Source: Actinomadura coerulea
GTDB taxonomy: Bacteria; Actinomycetota; Actinomycetes; Streptosporangiales; Streptosporangiaceae
Assembly: GCF_014208105.1 (NCBI RefSeq)
Contig: NZ_JACHMQ010000001.1
Coordinates: 4,712,001 to 4,776,000, forward strand
Reading direction: 5' to 3'
Length of the DNA stretch: 64,000 bases
The first letter of the stretch is position 1, and each line of letters starts with the position of its first letter. The notes under the pieces were generated by a model. The model had not been told where the DNA came from. It was given only the letters and a program-made list of their open reading frames with translations, and ran no database searches. This document shows positions 35,804-45,484 of this stretch, in pieces. The translations under genes and the position numbers were made by a program.

Positions 35804-35929
35804 GCCCTCAAGTCTTGTGACCTGCGGTTCCGGCCGCCAGAGAGGAGATCACCGGCCACCCGTGACCTCGTCATGGGTCCGGGCGTGACGCCGTCCGGGG
35901 CGGTCGGCGGCGGCTGGTAGACATATGCC

Positions 35930-36535
35930 GTGATCAAGGTGCTTCTCGCCGACGACCACCACGTGGTGCGCGGCGCCCTCGCCACCCTGCTGGGGCTCGA
36001 ACCCGACCTGACCGTGGTCGCCGAGGTCGAGCGCGGGGACGAGGTGCTGCCCGCGGCCCGCTCGGCCCGTCCCGACGTCGCCGTGCTGGACATCGACATG
36101 CCGGGCCTGGACGGCCTCGCGGCCGCGGCGGCGCTGCGCGAGGCCGTCCCGGACATCGCGACGCTGATGCTCACCGGGCACGGCAAACCCGGTCACCTGC
36201 GCCGCGCCCTGACGGCGGGCGTCCGCGGCTTCCTGCTGAAGACGGCGCCGCCCGAGGAACTGGCCGCCGGCATCCGCAAGGTCGCCGCCGGGGAGCGCGT
36301 CCTCGACCCGAACCTCGCGCTCACCGCCTGGGACCTCGCCGACAACCCGCTCACCCCGCGCGAGACCGACGTGCTGCGGCTGGCGGCGGAGGGCGCGGAG
36401 GCCCCGGAGATCGCCGGGCGCCTCCACCTCTCAGCAGGAACAGTGCGCAACTACCTAACAGCCGCCGTAACAAAGCTAAACGCGAGAAACCGGGTAGACG
36501 CCGCCCGCATAGCCAGCGAAGCAGGCTGGCTCTAA
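35930..36535 (+). CDS. NarL/FixJ-type response regulator
   Basis: A response regulator of 201 residues. The receiver domain has Asp8-Asp9, phosphoacceptor Asp54 in VLDIDMPG, and a Lys in FLLKTAPP; the C-terminal LuxR helix-turn-helix (about 138-201) includes LTPRETDVLRLAAEG and SAGTVRNYLTAAVTKL. The start is GTG at 35930. It faces its likely partner kinase convergently rather than sharing an operon. From 36431 to the stop (34 codons) codon use changes sharply: 14 codons end in A (CTA twice, AGA, ATA, GTA, TCA and others), unlike the rest of the gene, and the stop is TAA. Confidence 0.93.
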   Translation: MIKVLLADDHHVVRGALATLLGLEPDLTVVAEVERGDEVLPAARSARPDVAVLDIDMPGLDGLAAAAALREAVPDIATLMLTGHGKPGHLRRALTAGVRGFLLKTAPPEELAAGIRKVAAGERVLDPNLALTAWDLADNPLTPRETDVLRLAAEGAEAPEIAGRLHLSAGTVRNYLTAAVTKLNARNRVDAARIASEAGWL

Positions 36536-36543
36536 CCCCCGTC

Positions 36544-36599
36544 GACTTGCGGCGTGTTGCCCTTATGCGAGCCCCGATAAGGGCAACACGCCGCAAGTC
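36544..36599. terminator. perfect 23-bp inverted repeat between convergent regulator and kinase genes
   Basis: The arms 36544-36566 and 36577-36599 are perfectly complementary, separated by a 10-base loop. The repeat starts 8 bases after the response-regulator stop, and its other arm reaches into the kinase stop codon (36598-36600). Each arm reads GACTTGCGGCGTGTTGCCCT onward. It most likely works as a two-way terminator for the convergent genes. The unusual length and perfection could also mark a dispersed repeat. Confidence 0.75.
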
Positions 36600-38724
36600 A
36601 ACGTTCGTCGGCGGGGGTGGTGGCCATCACGCGGAAGCTTCCGTCTCCGTCTGCTCGGGCTGTCAGGGTTCCGTTCCTTGCGGCCAGGCGGGTTGTCAGG
36701 TTGCCTATGCCGGCGCCGGGCGGGGTCCGGGGGGCCGCCGGGTCGAGGCCGTCGTTCTCCACGACCAGCCAGACGGCGCCGCCGTCCCGTCCGGTCGCGA
36801 TGGTGCAGCGGGTGGCGGCGCTGTGGCGGAGCACGTTGGTCACCGCCTCGCGCAGGACCGTGCCGAGCACCGCCGACGCGTTCGCGTCCAGGTCCCCGTG
36901 CCCGAGGTCGGTCTCGACCTCCACCCCGGCGGCCGCGAGCACCGACCGGGCGGACGCCGCCTCCCCGTCCAGCGCGAGCTCGGCGTCGCCGCCGGTCGCG
37001 GTGCGCAGGTCGGCGCGGGCCTGCTCGGCCATCGCGACGACCTCGGCGAGCTCCGCGCGGGAGCGGTCCGGGTCCGCCTCGGCGAGCCGGCGGGCGAGCT
37101 CGCACCTGAGCAGGATCGCCGCCAGGCTGTGCCCGAGCAGGTCGTGCAGGTCCCGCGAGGCCCGCAGCCGCTCCTGGACGGTCGCCGCCCTCGCCAGCTC
37201 CTCGCCCGCCGCCCGCAGGTCCCGCACCAGCCGCGCCAGCCGGACGAGCCCGTACACCACCAGGCCCGTCACCAGCGTGCTGATCACGTAGTTGGCGACG
37301 GCCGCCGCGCCGAGCCCGAGGACCCGCGCCGCGGCGCCCGTCGCCGCCATGCACCCCGCCACGAGCGGGACGCCGGCCCAGGCCGGGAGTCCGACCAGGA
37401 ACGTCCCGGCGAGGAACCCGGCCGCACCCAGCCACGCCTTTCCGAAGACGGCGAGGGGGGCGTAGCAGAGGACCGCCAGGACGGGCGGCCACCACGCGGG
37501 CCGTCCCCGCCCGGCCCAGAGCAGCTGCACCGCCGAGATCAGCGCCAGCCCCGCGGCGGCGGCCGGCCACAGCGGCCCCCACGGGACCAGCAGCAGCCCC
37601 TTGACCGAGAACCCCGCCAGGACCGCGGCCAGCAGCGCGAGCGAGAGCCGGTAGGCCGCCCGGTCGGGCAGGCTCACGGTGCGGTCCCCCGCCGCGACGG
37701 CCGCCTCCACCGCGAACCGGCCGTCCCCGTCCAGGCCCGCCGAGAAGGTTCCGCCCGCCGCGCGCACCCGCCCCGCCGCCGCCTCCAGCCCGTCCGCGCC
37801 GCGCTCGGCCGTGCGGACGCCGTCGTTGACCACCCGCAGCACGACCAGGCCGTCCCGCTCCGACGTGGCGATCAGGCAGGTCCGCGCGGAGCCGGCGCGG
37901 ACCACGTCCGTGACCGCCTCGCGCAGCACCGTGGCCAGCAGCGCCCCGGCCGGGCCGAGCGGCTCGCGGTGCCCCTCGCGCACCTCGGCCCGGACGTCGG
38001 CCGCCTCCAGCAGCGCCCGCGCCGCCGCCATCTCGGGGGCCAGCGACATGCTCCGCAGGCCCACCGCGGCGGTGCGCGCCCTGTTCAGCGACTCCCTGGC
38101 CACCGCCAGCACGTCCGCGACGGCCTCCGGGCGGTCGAGGGCGCGCCGGCTGCCGGCCGAGATCGCCCGGAGGCCGTCGCCGAGCCCGGCGTCCAGTTCC
38201 GCCGCGATCCGCAGCCGCTCCCGCTCCACGGCCGCCACGGTGAGGGGCAGCCGGGCCGCCGCGACGTCGTCCGCCCGGTCCGCCAGCCGCACCAGCCCGT
38301 AGACCACGAGCCCGGTCAGCAGGCAGGTGATCGTGACGTCGGCGCTCGCGCCGCCGCGCAGGGCGTCCGCGAGCGCCGCGCTCGCCAGGACGCAGGCGGC
38401 GGCCGGCCAGGCGCCCGCGAGCAGCAGCGACCCCACGACGAAGCCGAGGATCCCCGCCGACGTCCCGAACGCGATGACGCCCGTGTAGGCGGCCGCCGCC
38501 TGGACGGGCAGGCTCCACCCGCCGCGCCATCTCCGCCAGCGCGGCACGACCCGGACGAACTGGACCAGCAGCACCACCGACACGAGGGCGGTCGCCGCGG
38601 CCGCCCGCGCGGCTCCCTCCGTCCGCGAGGGCGCCGCCAGCGCGTACACCGCGGCGAACGAGGCGAGCACCAGCCCGACGATCACCCGTGCCGACCGCGG
38701 CCCCGCCGGTACCGCCCCTGCCAC
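36598..38724 (-). CDS. tandem-duplicated DesK-type sensor histidine kinase
   Basis: A protein of 708 residues, about twice the usual size, built of two membrane-plus-kinase halves. Both halves end their membrane part in [12 protein letters not shown] (137-148 and 486-497). The second half is intact: His527 in [12 protein letters not shown]-box REAVTN (Asn630), Asp658 in VENDG, and GAGIGNL. In the first half the aligned histidine is Asp178 ([11 protein letters not shown]), the N-box Asn is Asp273 (REAVTD), and the G2 loop is degraded, so it should neither phosphorylate nor bind ATP normally. It probably partners the regulator at 35930-36535. Confidence 0.9.
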   Translation of the reverse strand: MAGAVPAGPRSARVIVGLVLASFAAVYALAAPSRTEGAARAAAATALVSVVLLVQFVRVVPRWRRWRGGWSLPVQAAAAYTGVIAFGTSAGILGFVVGSLLLAGAWPAAACVLASAALADALRGGASADVTITCLLTGLVVYGLVRLADRADDVAAARLPLTVAAVERERLRIAAELDAGLGDGLRAISAGSRRALDRPEAVADVLAVARESLNRARTAAVGLRSMSLAPEMAAARALLEAADVRAEVREGHREPLGPAGALLATVLREAVTDVVRAGSARTCLIATSERDGLVVLRVVNDGVRTAERGADGLEAAAGRVRAAGGTFSAGLDGDGRFAVEAAVAAGDRTVSLPDRAAYRLSLALLAAVLAGFSVKGLLLVPWGPLWPAAAAGLALISAVQLLWAGRGRPAWWPPVLAVLCYAPLAVFGKAWLGAAGFLAGTFLVGLPAWAGVPLVAGCMAATGAAARVLGLGAAAVANYVISTLVTGLVVYGLVRLARLVRDLRAAGEELARAATVQERLRASRDLHDLLGHSLAAILLRCELARRLAEADPDRSRAELAEVVAMAEQARADLRTATGGDAELALDGEAASARSVLAAAGVEVETDLGHGDLDANASAVLGTVLREAVTNVLRHSAATRCTIATGRDGGAVWLVVENDGLDPAAPRTPPGAGIGNLTTRLAARNGTLTARADGDGSFRVMATTPADER

Positions 38725-39059
38725 CCGTCCCCCGCTTCCCGGCCCCCGCTTCCTTTCCCGAGGGCCGCCGTCCCCGCCGCCCGCGCCCGCGAGTCCGGGC
38801 CGCGGCGGCGGGTGCCAGGGTACGAGCCGGTGCGTACGGCTCCGAACCCCGGGGAGGCCCCGCCGCTACCGCGCCGGCCCCGGAGTCCGCGACTCTTCCG
38901 GCCGGTCAGGGCGGTCGTCCCGCGATGACCGGTGATTTCGCCGATGTTCCGGAACGCGGTGCGTGCCGAGAATGTGCGTCCCGGAGCCGGTTGACCGGCC
39001 CCGTCCCGTTTCCGGAGCCGGCCATCCGGCTCCGCCCCCCGGAACAGGAGCGAAACGAC
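38725..39059. promoter_or_regulatory. divergent upstream region with hairpin before the cutinase gene
   Basis: No gene is seen in these 335 bases between the kinase and cutinase starts. A 9-bp perfect hairpin (CGGAGCCGG, loop CCAT, CCGGCTCCG) lies at 39013-39034, directly before the AGGAG at 39046-39050. The left-arm sequence CGGAGCCGG also occurs at 38982-38990, followed by TTGACC at 38991. The hairpin could influence translation of the cutinase or act as an operator. Confidence 0.35.
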
Positions 39060-39935
39060 GTGCCCACCCTCACCGCACGCGCGGCGAAGACGGCGCTGGC
39101 CGCCGCGCTGACCGCGGCCGCCATCGCCGTCCCCCAGACCGCCCGGGCAGCCGACAATCCCTACGAGCGCGGCCCCGCCCCGACGCAGCAGAGCATCGAG
39201 GCCCTGCGCGGCCCGTTCGCCACGTCCCAGACGAGCGTGTCGTCCCTCGGCGTCACCGGCTTCGGCGGCGGGACGATCTACTACCCGACCAGCACCGCCG
39301 AGGGGACCTTCGGCGCGGTCGCGGTGGCGCCCGGCTACACCGCCGACCAGACGAGCATGGCCTGGCTCGGGCCGCGGCTCGCCTCGCAGGGGTTCGTCAT
39401 CTTCACGATCGACACCCTCACCCGACTCGACCAGCCCGACAGCCGCGCCCGGCAACTGGAGGCGGCGCTCGACTACCTCACGCAGCGCAGCACCGTCCGG
39501 ACCCGCATCGACACGACCCGGCTCGGCGTGATGGGCCACTCGATGGGCGGCGGCGGGACGCTGGAGGCCGCCGAGGACCGCCCGCAGCTTCAGGCCGCGA
39601 TCCCGCTCACGCCCTGGGACCTGCAGAAGAACTTCTCGGACGTGCGCGTCCCCACCATGGTCATCGGTGCGCAGGCGGACACGGTCGCGCCGGTCGCCAC
39701 GCACTCCCAGCCGTTCTACGAGAGCATCCCGGCGGCGTCGGAGAAGGCGTACCTGGAGCTGGCGGGCGCCAGCCACTTCGCGCCCAACACCTCGAACACG
39801 ACGATCGCGAAGTACAGCATCTCCTGGCTCAAGCGGTACATCGACAACGACACCCGCTACGACCAGTTCCTGTGCCCGGCGCCCTCGCGCGACCTCACCA
39901 TCTCCGAGTACCGGGACACCTGCCCGAACTCCTGA
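39060..39935 (+). CDS. secreted cutinase / PET-hydrolase-like alpha/beta hydrolase
   Basis: A 291-residue secreted serine hydrolase very like Thermobifida cutinases. The signal peptide ends at ARA (residue 30), giving a mature ADNPYERGP start. The triad is Ser161 (GHSMGGGG), Asp207 (ADTVAPV) and His239 (ASHFAPN). Tyr93 and Met162 form the oxyanion site, Trp186 is the aromatic clamp, and Cys272-Cys288 should pair near the C-terminus. Such enzymes cut cutin and many synthetic polyesters, some including PET. The residue after Trp186 is Asp, where Thermobifida enzymes have His. The GTG at 39060 follows AGGAG by nine bases. Confidence 0.95.
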   Translation: MPTLTARAAKTALAAALTAAAIAVPQTARAADNPYERGPAPTQQSIEALRGPFATSQTSVSSLGVTGFGGGTIYYPTSTAEGTFGAVAVAPGYTADQTSMAWLGPRLASQGFVIFTIDTLTRLDQPDSRARQLEAALDYLTQRSTVRTRIDTTRLGVMGHSMGGGGTLEAAEDRPQLQAAIPLTPWDLQKNFSDVRVPTMVIGAQADTVAPVATHSQPFYESIPAASEKAYLELAGASHFAPNTSNTTIAKYSISWLKRYIDNDTRYDQFLCPAPSRDLTISEYRDTCPNS

Positions 39936-39956
39936 CCCCGGTCGCCGACCGGCCCC

Positions 39957-41222
39957 CTACCGACCGGGCCGCCCGCCTCCCCGCGCGGGCGGCCCCTCGG
40001 CGTTCGGGCCGGGCGCGGCGTCCCCGGGGCCGTGCAGCCGCAGAGCGCTCAGCGCGAGGACGAGCTCGACCAGGTCGCCGGGCCGGGTGAGGGTCCGCCC
40101 GGTGAGCCGCTCGATCCTGCGGAGCCGGTTGAGGACGGTGTTGCGGTGGCAGAACAGCCGGTCGGCCGCGCGGGCGGCCGAGCCGCCGCACTCCAGCCAG
40201 GTCTCCAGCGTCGTCAGCAGGGCCTCGCGGAACCCGGGGTCGACGTCCCCGAGCCCGCCGAGCGCGACCTCCCCGAGGCGGCCGGCGAGGCGGGGCTGGG
40301 ACAGCACGAGGGCGTCGGGGAGCCGGCGGTCCAGGCGGGCGATCTGGTTCCCGGGTCCGCGGCACGTCCGCAGCGCCAGCTCGGCGAACCAGCGGGCGCC
40401 GCCGAGCTCGGCGAGGTTGCCCACGACCGGGCTCACGCCGGCGTGCGACCGGGCGTAGGGGCGGACGGCGTCGACGAGGTCGTCGAGCTCCGCGGCGCCG
40501 AGCGCGACCAGCGCCACCTGCGCCACCTGCGCGTCGGTGCGCAGCCGCCAGATGAACCGCATCCCGCCGGTGTCGCCGGGCCGCCGGTTCACGCCGTCGC
40601 CGAAGCCGCCCTCCGCGCCGAGCATCACCACGGCGTAGCGGCCGGTCGCCGGCAGCCCGAGGACGGACGTCGCGGTCGCGAGCAGCCCGCCGTCGGCGCC
40701 CTGCCCGTCCAGCAGGGCGTCCACGATCGCCTGGACGCGCTCCTCGCTGCGCCGCGCGAGGTCGAGCTCGGTGCGGTGGTAGGCGGCGGCCGCCGCGCCG
40801 GACTGCTGGTCGATCGTGTCCCAGGTGCGGGTCGCCTGCCGGATCAGCGCCGCGACGTTCTCCGGGTCGTGCCGGCCGACGACCTCCACGACGGCCTCCC
40901 AGAACACCCGCCCGGCGAGCCGGTAGGAGCGCAGCAGCTGGTCGAGCGGCTGCCCCTGGTGCGCGCGCCGCTGCCCGAGCCGCCGCGCCCACTCCAGGTC
41001 GGCGCGGCCGCGGTCCGGGTCGAGGATCGTCTTGAAGCCGTGCCCGAGGCCGGTATGGCACATCTCCCACACGTCGTGGCGGAAGGCGTCGTCGCGGTCG
41101 CCGCGGTCACCGGAGAGGATCTCGGCGGTGAGCCGGTCGGCGAGGTCGGGCAACCGGTCCGCGAGCCGCAGCACCGCCTTGCGCATGATCGTGCGATCGG
41201 CGTCCACCTGGCCGACGTTCAT
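39957..41222 (-). CDS. PucR/CdaR-type transcriptional regulator
   Basis: This 421-residue regulator has a helical N-terminal part (about 1-170), a degenerate GGDEF-like middle, and a C-terminal PucR helix-turn-helix with [20 protein letters not shown]. It shares the C-terminal architecture of the 29975-31018 protein but not the N-terminal PucR domain. The start is the ATG at 41222, after CTGGAGGTGG; the frame continues open further upstream, but over DNA that is intergenic. It is convergent with the cutinase gene (21 bases) and divergent from the LAL gene. Its ligand and targets are unknown. Confidence 0.88.
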   Translation of the reverse strand: MNVGQVDADRTIMRKAVLRLADRLPDLADRLTAEILSGDRGDRDDAFRHDVWEMCHTGLGHGFKTILDPDRGRADLEWARRLGQRRAHQGQPLDQLLRSYRLAGRVFWEAVVEVVGRHDPENVAALIRQATRTWDTIDQQSGAAAAAYHRTELDLARRSEERVQAIVDALLDGQGADGGLLATATSVLGLPATGRYAVVMLGAEGGFGDGVNRRPGDTGGMRFIWRLRTDAQVAQVALVALGAAELDDLVDAVRPYARSHAGVSPVVGNLAELGGARWFAELALRTCRGPGNQIARLDRRLPDALVLSQPRLAGRLGEVALGGLGDVDPGFREALLTTLETWLECGGSAARAADRLFCHRNTVLNRLRRIERLTGRTLTRPGDLVELVLALSALRLHGPGDAAPGPNAEGPPARGGGRPGR

Positions 41223-41499
41223 CGCGGGCCACCTCCAGCACAGGGCGCTCCCCCCGCACAACGCGGGGGCCTCATCGTGCCACCGTGGAGGCGCACGGGC
41301 CATCGTGGGACGCCGACACTGTGCGCGGTCACAACCGCCGCCGCCCCGGATTGCGCCGCGTCCCCGAAACCGGAGGCCGCTCTGGACCGGTGCGGGGTGC
41401 CCGTGTTGCCCTAGGGTCCCCTTCCCTTTTGAGACCCCGTCCAATAGGGCCTCCCCACGGCTCGCGGGCGAGGGTGGTTCCCGCCGAGGAGGGACCGGC

Positions 41500-44265
41500 A
41501 TGACACACGAACGGCTGCACGGACGCGAACGCGACCTCCAGGCGATCGAGGCGATGCTCGACCGGGCCCGGGACGGGCACGGCGGCGCCCTGGTGATCAC
41601 CGGGGACGCCGGGGTCGGCCGGACGGCCCTCCTGGAGGCCGCCGTGCGCGGCGCCGGGGCGAACACGCGCACGCTCGGCACGACCGGGGTGCCGGGCGAG
41701 ACCGGCGTCCCGTACGCGGGGCTGCACCGGCTGCTGCGCCCGCTGTCCGAGCAGGTCGCGCAGCTGCCGCCGGCACACCGCGACGCCCTCTCCGCGATCC
41801 TGTCCGGCGCGCCGCGCGCCGAGCCGTTCGTGCTGTTCACGGCGGTGTGCGAGCTGCTGGGACGGGCCGCGCGGAAGGGGCCCGTGCTGTGCTGGGCCGA
41901 CGACGTCCACCGGCTCGACGCCGGCTCGCTGGAAGTCCTGGCGTTCGCGGCGCGGCGGGTCGAGGACGAGCCCGTGGCGGTGCTGCTCTCCGTCCGCGAC
42001 GGCGAGCCGGACGCGGGCGCGCTCGCCGGCATCCGGCGGCTGCGGCTCGCGCCGCTGGCCGAGGACGCGAGCCGGCGCGTGCTGCGCGACGCGCTCGGCG
42101 GCGCGGCGCCCGACAGCTGCCTGGACGGCTCGGCGGGCGGCGACCTGACCGAGGAGATCGTCGATCTGGCCTGCGGCCGGCCCCTGGCGATCCGGGAGCT
42201 GGCCGGCGCGCTGACGTCCGGGCAGCTGTCGGGCGCCGCGCCGCCCCCGCGGGCGCTGCCCCCGTCCAGTTCCCTGCGCGCCCTGCACCGGAGCCGCTAC
42301 CGGGCGCTCCCCTCCGGGGCGCGGCGCCTGGTGCTGATGACCGTGGCGGAGGAATGGCTCGGCGCCGCGACGATGGAGCGGGCCGCGCGGGCGGACGGCA
42401 TCGGCGGCGGCGACCTCGACGCGGCCCGCGAGTCGGGGCTGCTGCGGTTCGAGGGCGACGGGGTCGCGGTCCGCAACCGGCTCGTCCGGTCCTCGCTGTG
42501 GGCGGACGCGACGCGCGAGGAGCGGCGGGACGCGCACACGCTGCTCGCCGGCGTCCTGGTCCAGGAGTGGCAGCGGCCGCGGCGGCTCTGGCACCGCGCG
42601 GCCGTGGCGGGCGAGCCCGACGACCGGCTCGCCGCCGAGCTGGCGGGGACGGCGGCCGCGGCCCGGCGGGCGGGCCGGTACGCCGACTCATGGCGGATGT
42701 GGCAGCGCGCCGCGGCCCTGACCGTCGAGCACGGCGCGCGGACGGACCGGTACCTGGCCGCCGCCGGGGACGCCTGGGCGAGCGGACGCTCGCGGCGGGC
42801 CCGCGCCATGCTCCGCCAGGTCCGCCCGCGCGGCTGCGACGGCGCCCGCATCGCGCGCGCCGCCGCCCTGCGCGGCGAGATCGAGACGGCGGCGGGCTCC
42901 CCCGCGGCCGCGGTCGCCGTGCTGCGCGACGCGGCCGAGCGGCTCGCCGGAGCGGACGCCGGGGCGGCGCTGGACGCGCTGGTGTGGGCCGCGGAGGCCG
43001 CCGACGCGTCCGGCGACCACCGCGCCCACCTGGAGATCGCCGAGCGTGCCCGCGCGCTGGAGGCCGCCGCGCCCGGCCCGCGCACCGAGCTGCTGCTCGC
43101 CCGCCTCGGCGGCGTCGCGGCCCTGATCCGCGGCCGGTACCGGGAGGCCGCGGAACGGCTCGGGCACGCCGTGCGCCTCGGCGCGGACGTGGCGGACCCC
43201 GCCGCGCGGGCGTGGGCCGCGCTCTCGGCCCTCGCCCTCGGGGACGGCTCCCGCGCCCGCTCGCTGGCCGCCGAGGCGGTCGCGTCGGCCCGGCGGTCGG
43301 GCGACGCGCCCGCCGAGTCGTTCGCGCTCGTGGCCGCCGGGCGCTGCGAGGCGCTGCTCGGGCATCCCCCCGCGCCGATCGCCGCCTGCCACGACGGCCT
43401 GCGTCTGGCCCGCGCCACCCGCCTGCACGGGCATACCACCGAGCAGCTCGCCACCCTGGCCCTCACCGCCGCGTTCAACGGCGACGAGGCCAGGACGCGC
43501 GAGCTGCTGGAACAGCTCACCGGCACCGCCGACGAGCGCGGCCTCACCCGCGCGGCCGCCCTCGGGTCGTGGGCGCCCGCGTGCCTCGACCTCGCCGCGG
43601 ACCGGCCCGCCGACGCGGCCGCGCGGCTGCGCCTGCCGGGCGGGGCCGGGCTCGCGCATCCGCCGGCGCGGCTCCTCGCCGTCCCCCACCTGGTGGAGGC
43701 GCTGGTCCGCACCGGCGAGCACGAGCCGGCCGCCGGCGCCTACGAGCACTTCCGCCGCTGGGTGGACGGGATCGGCTCGCCGGCGGGGCCGGCGGCGCTC
43801 GGCCGCCGCTGCCTGGCCCTGCTGGCCGACTGCGACGACGAGGCGGAGGAGCACTTCACCGAGGCCCTCCGCCTGCACGAGGCCGCCGGCGCCGTGTTCG
43901 AGCTGGCCCGCACGGAGCTGCTGTTCGGGCACCGGCTGCGGCGCGGGCGACGCCCTCGCGCCGCCCGCGAGCACCTGCGCGCCGCGCTGCGCGTCTTCGA
44001 GCGCTACGGCGCCGCCCCGTGGACGGGGCGGGCCCGAGCCGAGCTGCGCGCCGCCGGGGAGACCGCGCCGCGGGCGGCGAGCGGGTTCGGCAAGCTCACC
44101 GCGCAGCAGGCGCACATCGCCCGGATGGCCGCCGAGGGGGCCACCAACCGGGAGATCGCTGCGCGCCTGCTGCTCAGCCCGCGGACGATCGACCACCATC
44201 TCCGCAACGTCTTCACCCGTCTCGGGATCCGCTCGCGCGTCGAGCTGGCCCGGCTGATCCGCTGA
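41500..44265 (+). CDS. LuxR-type LAL regulator with altered Walker A
   Basis: A 921-residue large ATP-binding LuxR regulator: an AAA-like ATPase at the N-terminus, a long helical TPR-like middle, and a LuxR helix-turn-helix at 858-921 ([34 protein letters not shown]). The Walker A motif reads GDAGVGRT (35-42): arginine replaces the lysine that normally holds the phosphates. Walker B-like [11 protein letters not shown] is kept. ATP use may be weakened or lost. ATG at 41500 has GGAGGGACC upstream. It is divergent from the PucR/CdaR gene across 277 bases, which include a 7-bp hairpin at 41251-41269. Confidence 0.92.
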   Translation: MTHERLHGRERDLQAIEAMLDRARDGHGGALVITGDAGVGRTALLEAAVRGAGANTRTLGTTGVPGETGVPYAGLHRLLRPLSEQVAQLPPAHRDALSAILSGAPRAEPFVLFTAVCELLGRAARKGPVLCWADDVHRLDAGSLEVLAFAARRVEDEPVAVLLSVRDGEPDAGALAGIRRLRLAPLAEDASRRVLRDALGGAAPDSCLDGSAGGDLTEEIVDLACGRPLAIRELAGALTSGQLSGAAPPPRALPPSSSLRALHRSRYRALPSGARRLVLMTVAEEWLGAATMERAARADGIGGGDLDAARESGLLRFEGDGVAVRNRLVRSSLWADATREERRDAHTLLAGVLVQEWQRPRRLWHRAAVAGEPDDRLAAELAGTAAAARRAGRYADSWRMWQRAAALTVEHGARTDRYLAAAGDAWASGRSRRARAMLRQVRPRGCDGARIARAAALRGEIETAAGSPAAAVAVLRDAAERLAGADAGAALDALVWAAEAADASGDHRAHLEIAERARALEAAAPGPRTELLLARLGGVAALIRGRYREAAERLGHAVRLGADVADPAARAWAALSALALGDGSRARSLAAEAVASARRSGDAPAESFALVAAGRCEALLGHPPAPIAACHDGLRLARATRLHGHTTEQLATLALTAAFNGDEARTRELLEQLTGTADERGLTRAAALGSWAPACLDLAADRPADAAARLRLPGGAGLAHPPARLLAVPHLVEALVRTGEHEPAAGAYEHFRRWVDGIGSPAGPAALGRRCLALLADCDDEAEEHFTEALRLHEAAGAVFELARTELLFGHRLRRGRRPRAAREHLRAALRVFERYGAAPWTGRARAELRAAGETAPRAASGFGKLTAQQAHIARMAAEGATNREIAARLLLSPRTIDHHLRNVFTRLGIRSRVELARLIR

Positions 44266-44282
44266 TCCGGCCGGTCGCCGGG

Positions 44283-45473
44283 TCAGCGGGCCTTCTCGTA
44301 CTCCTCCTCGCGGTCGTCGGCCTTGCCGCCGCGGGAGGTGGAGGAGGAGCTCCGGGTGCTCCGGCCGTTCCGGGAGCCCTTGGCCTCGGTGTCCTTGGCC
44401 TCGGTCTCCTTGGCCTCCGTGTCCTTGGAGTCCTTGGCGCTCCCGGAGCCCTTCGAGGTCGCGGAGCCGCCCTTGCCGGACTTCTCCTCTTCCTCCATGG
44501 CCTCCTCGTGCGTGCGGACGACCTCGCTGTCGCGGATCTCGCCGCGCCAGCCCTCGATCTCGTCCGCGCGGGTCAGCGAGTTCGTCATCACGTACCGGCG
44601 GAAGTGCTTCAGTTCGAGCCGAGCCCGGCGGCCCTGGGCGCGCCAGAGGTTGCCCGTCCGCTCCATGAGGCCCTGCGGGTGGTACTCCAGGACGACCAGG
44701 ACGCGGGTCAGGTTCGGGGACAGCTCGTGGAAGCTCACCGTCCCGTCCACGTGGCCCTTCGGGCCCTTCGAGCGCCACACGATGTGCTCGTCGGGGACCT
44801 GCTCGACGATCGTGGACTCCCACGTCCGCGCCGACCAGAAGATCTTGGCCTTCCAGTTCAGCTTGGTGTCGTCGGCCTGGTCGACGCTGACGACCTTCTT
44901 CATGAAGGACGGGTAGTCCTGGAACTGCGTCCACTGGTCGTAGACGAGGCGGGACGGCGCACCGATGTCGATGTGCTCGACGATGTTGGTGACCTTCACC
45001 TTCTTCCCGCCGCCCTTGCCGCCCTTGCCGCCCTTGTTGCCGCCGGGCAGGACGTCCTTGAGCTTGCCGAAGATGCCCTTGCCCTTGCCCTCGGACTGCT
45101 CGTCCTCGCCGCCCGCGTCCTTGGAGTCCTTGGCGTCGGTGTCCTTGGCGTCGGCCTTGGCGTCGTTCTTGGCCTCGTCCTTGGCGCCGGTCTTGGCGTC
45201 GGTCTTGGCGTCGGTCTTGGCGTCGGACGCCTTCGACTGGTCCTGGTCGCCCTGGTCGGAGTCCCGGCCGGCGCGGTTGCCGGCGATGGCCCGGCTCGCC
45301 GCGACGGCCGCGCCCGCGCCGAGCAGGACGCCGCCGGCGGTGCCGACGGCCCGGCCGCCCGGCAGGGCCTTGGTGATGGCGCTCAGACCGGACGAGCGCT
45401 TGCGCCCGCCGATCGGCAGCCTCTTGGCGATCTGTCCGACGGGCAGCTTGCCCATCGGGTTCGAGCGTGCCAT
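44283..45473 (-). CDS. SRPBCC (polyketide cyclase/dehydrase-like) protein with low-complexity flanks
   Basis: This protein of 396 residues carries a central SRPBCC domain (about 160-310) that binds hydrophobic ligands in its family. The N-terminal 160 residues hold a Gly/Ala hydrophobic patch (45-65), a charged repeat of DAK/TDAK units (about 84-118), and a Gly-Lys region. The C-terminal 75 residues are Glu, Lys and Ser rich with TEAK/DTEAK repeats. The ATG at 45473 is 11 bases after the paralogue's stop. The pair looks like one operon from a tandem duplication. The repeats suggest a flexible, possibly surface- or complex-associated protein. Function unknown. Confidence 0.82.
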   Translation of the reverse strand: MARSNPMGKLPVGQIAKRLPIGGRKRSSGLSAITKALPGGRAVGTAGGVLLGAGAAVAASRAIAGNRAGRDSDQGDQDQSKASDAKTDAKTDAKTGAKDEAKNDAKADAKDTDAKDSKDAGGEDEQSEGKGKGIFGKLKDVLPGGNKGGKGGKGGGKKVKVTNIVEHIDIGAPSRLVYDQWTQFQDYPSFMKKVVSVDQADDTKLNWKAKIFWSARTWESTIVEQVPDEHIVWRSKGPKGHVDGTVSFHELSPNLTRVLVVLEYHPQGLMERTGNLWRAQGRRARLELKHFRRYVMTNSLTRADEIEGWRGEIRDSEVVRTHEEAMEEEEKSGKGGSATSKGSGSAKDSKDTEAKETEAKDTEAKGSRNGRSTRSSSSTSRGGKADDREEEYEKAR

Positions 45474-45484
45474 GTTCCGCTTCC

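Noticed and set aside
41251-41269. 7-bp hairpin CCCCCGC/GCGGGGG in the divergent PucR-LAL interval
   Set aside because: Short and purely GC, expected by chance in such DNA; no repeat copy or promoter relation found.
44370-45240. Direct DNA repeats in the SRPBCC gene as a separate repeat element
   Set aside because: They are in frame and code for TEAK and DAK repeats, so they belong to the protein rather than to a mobile or CRISPR-like repeat.
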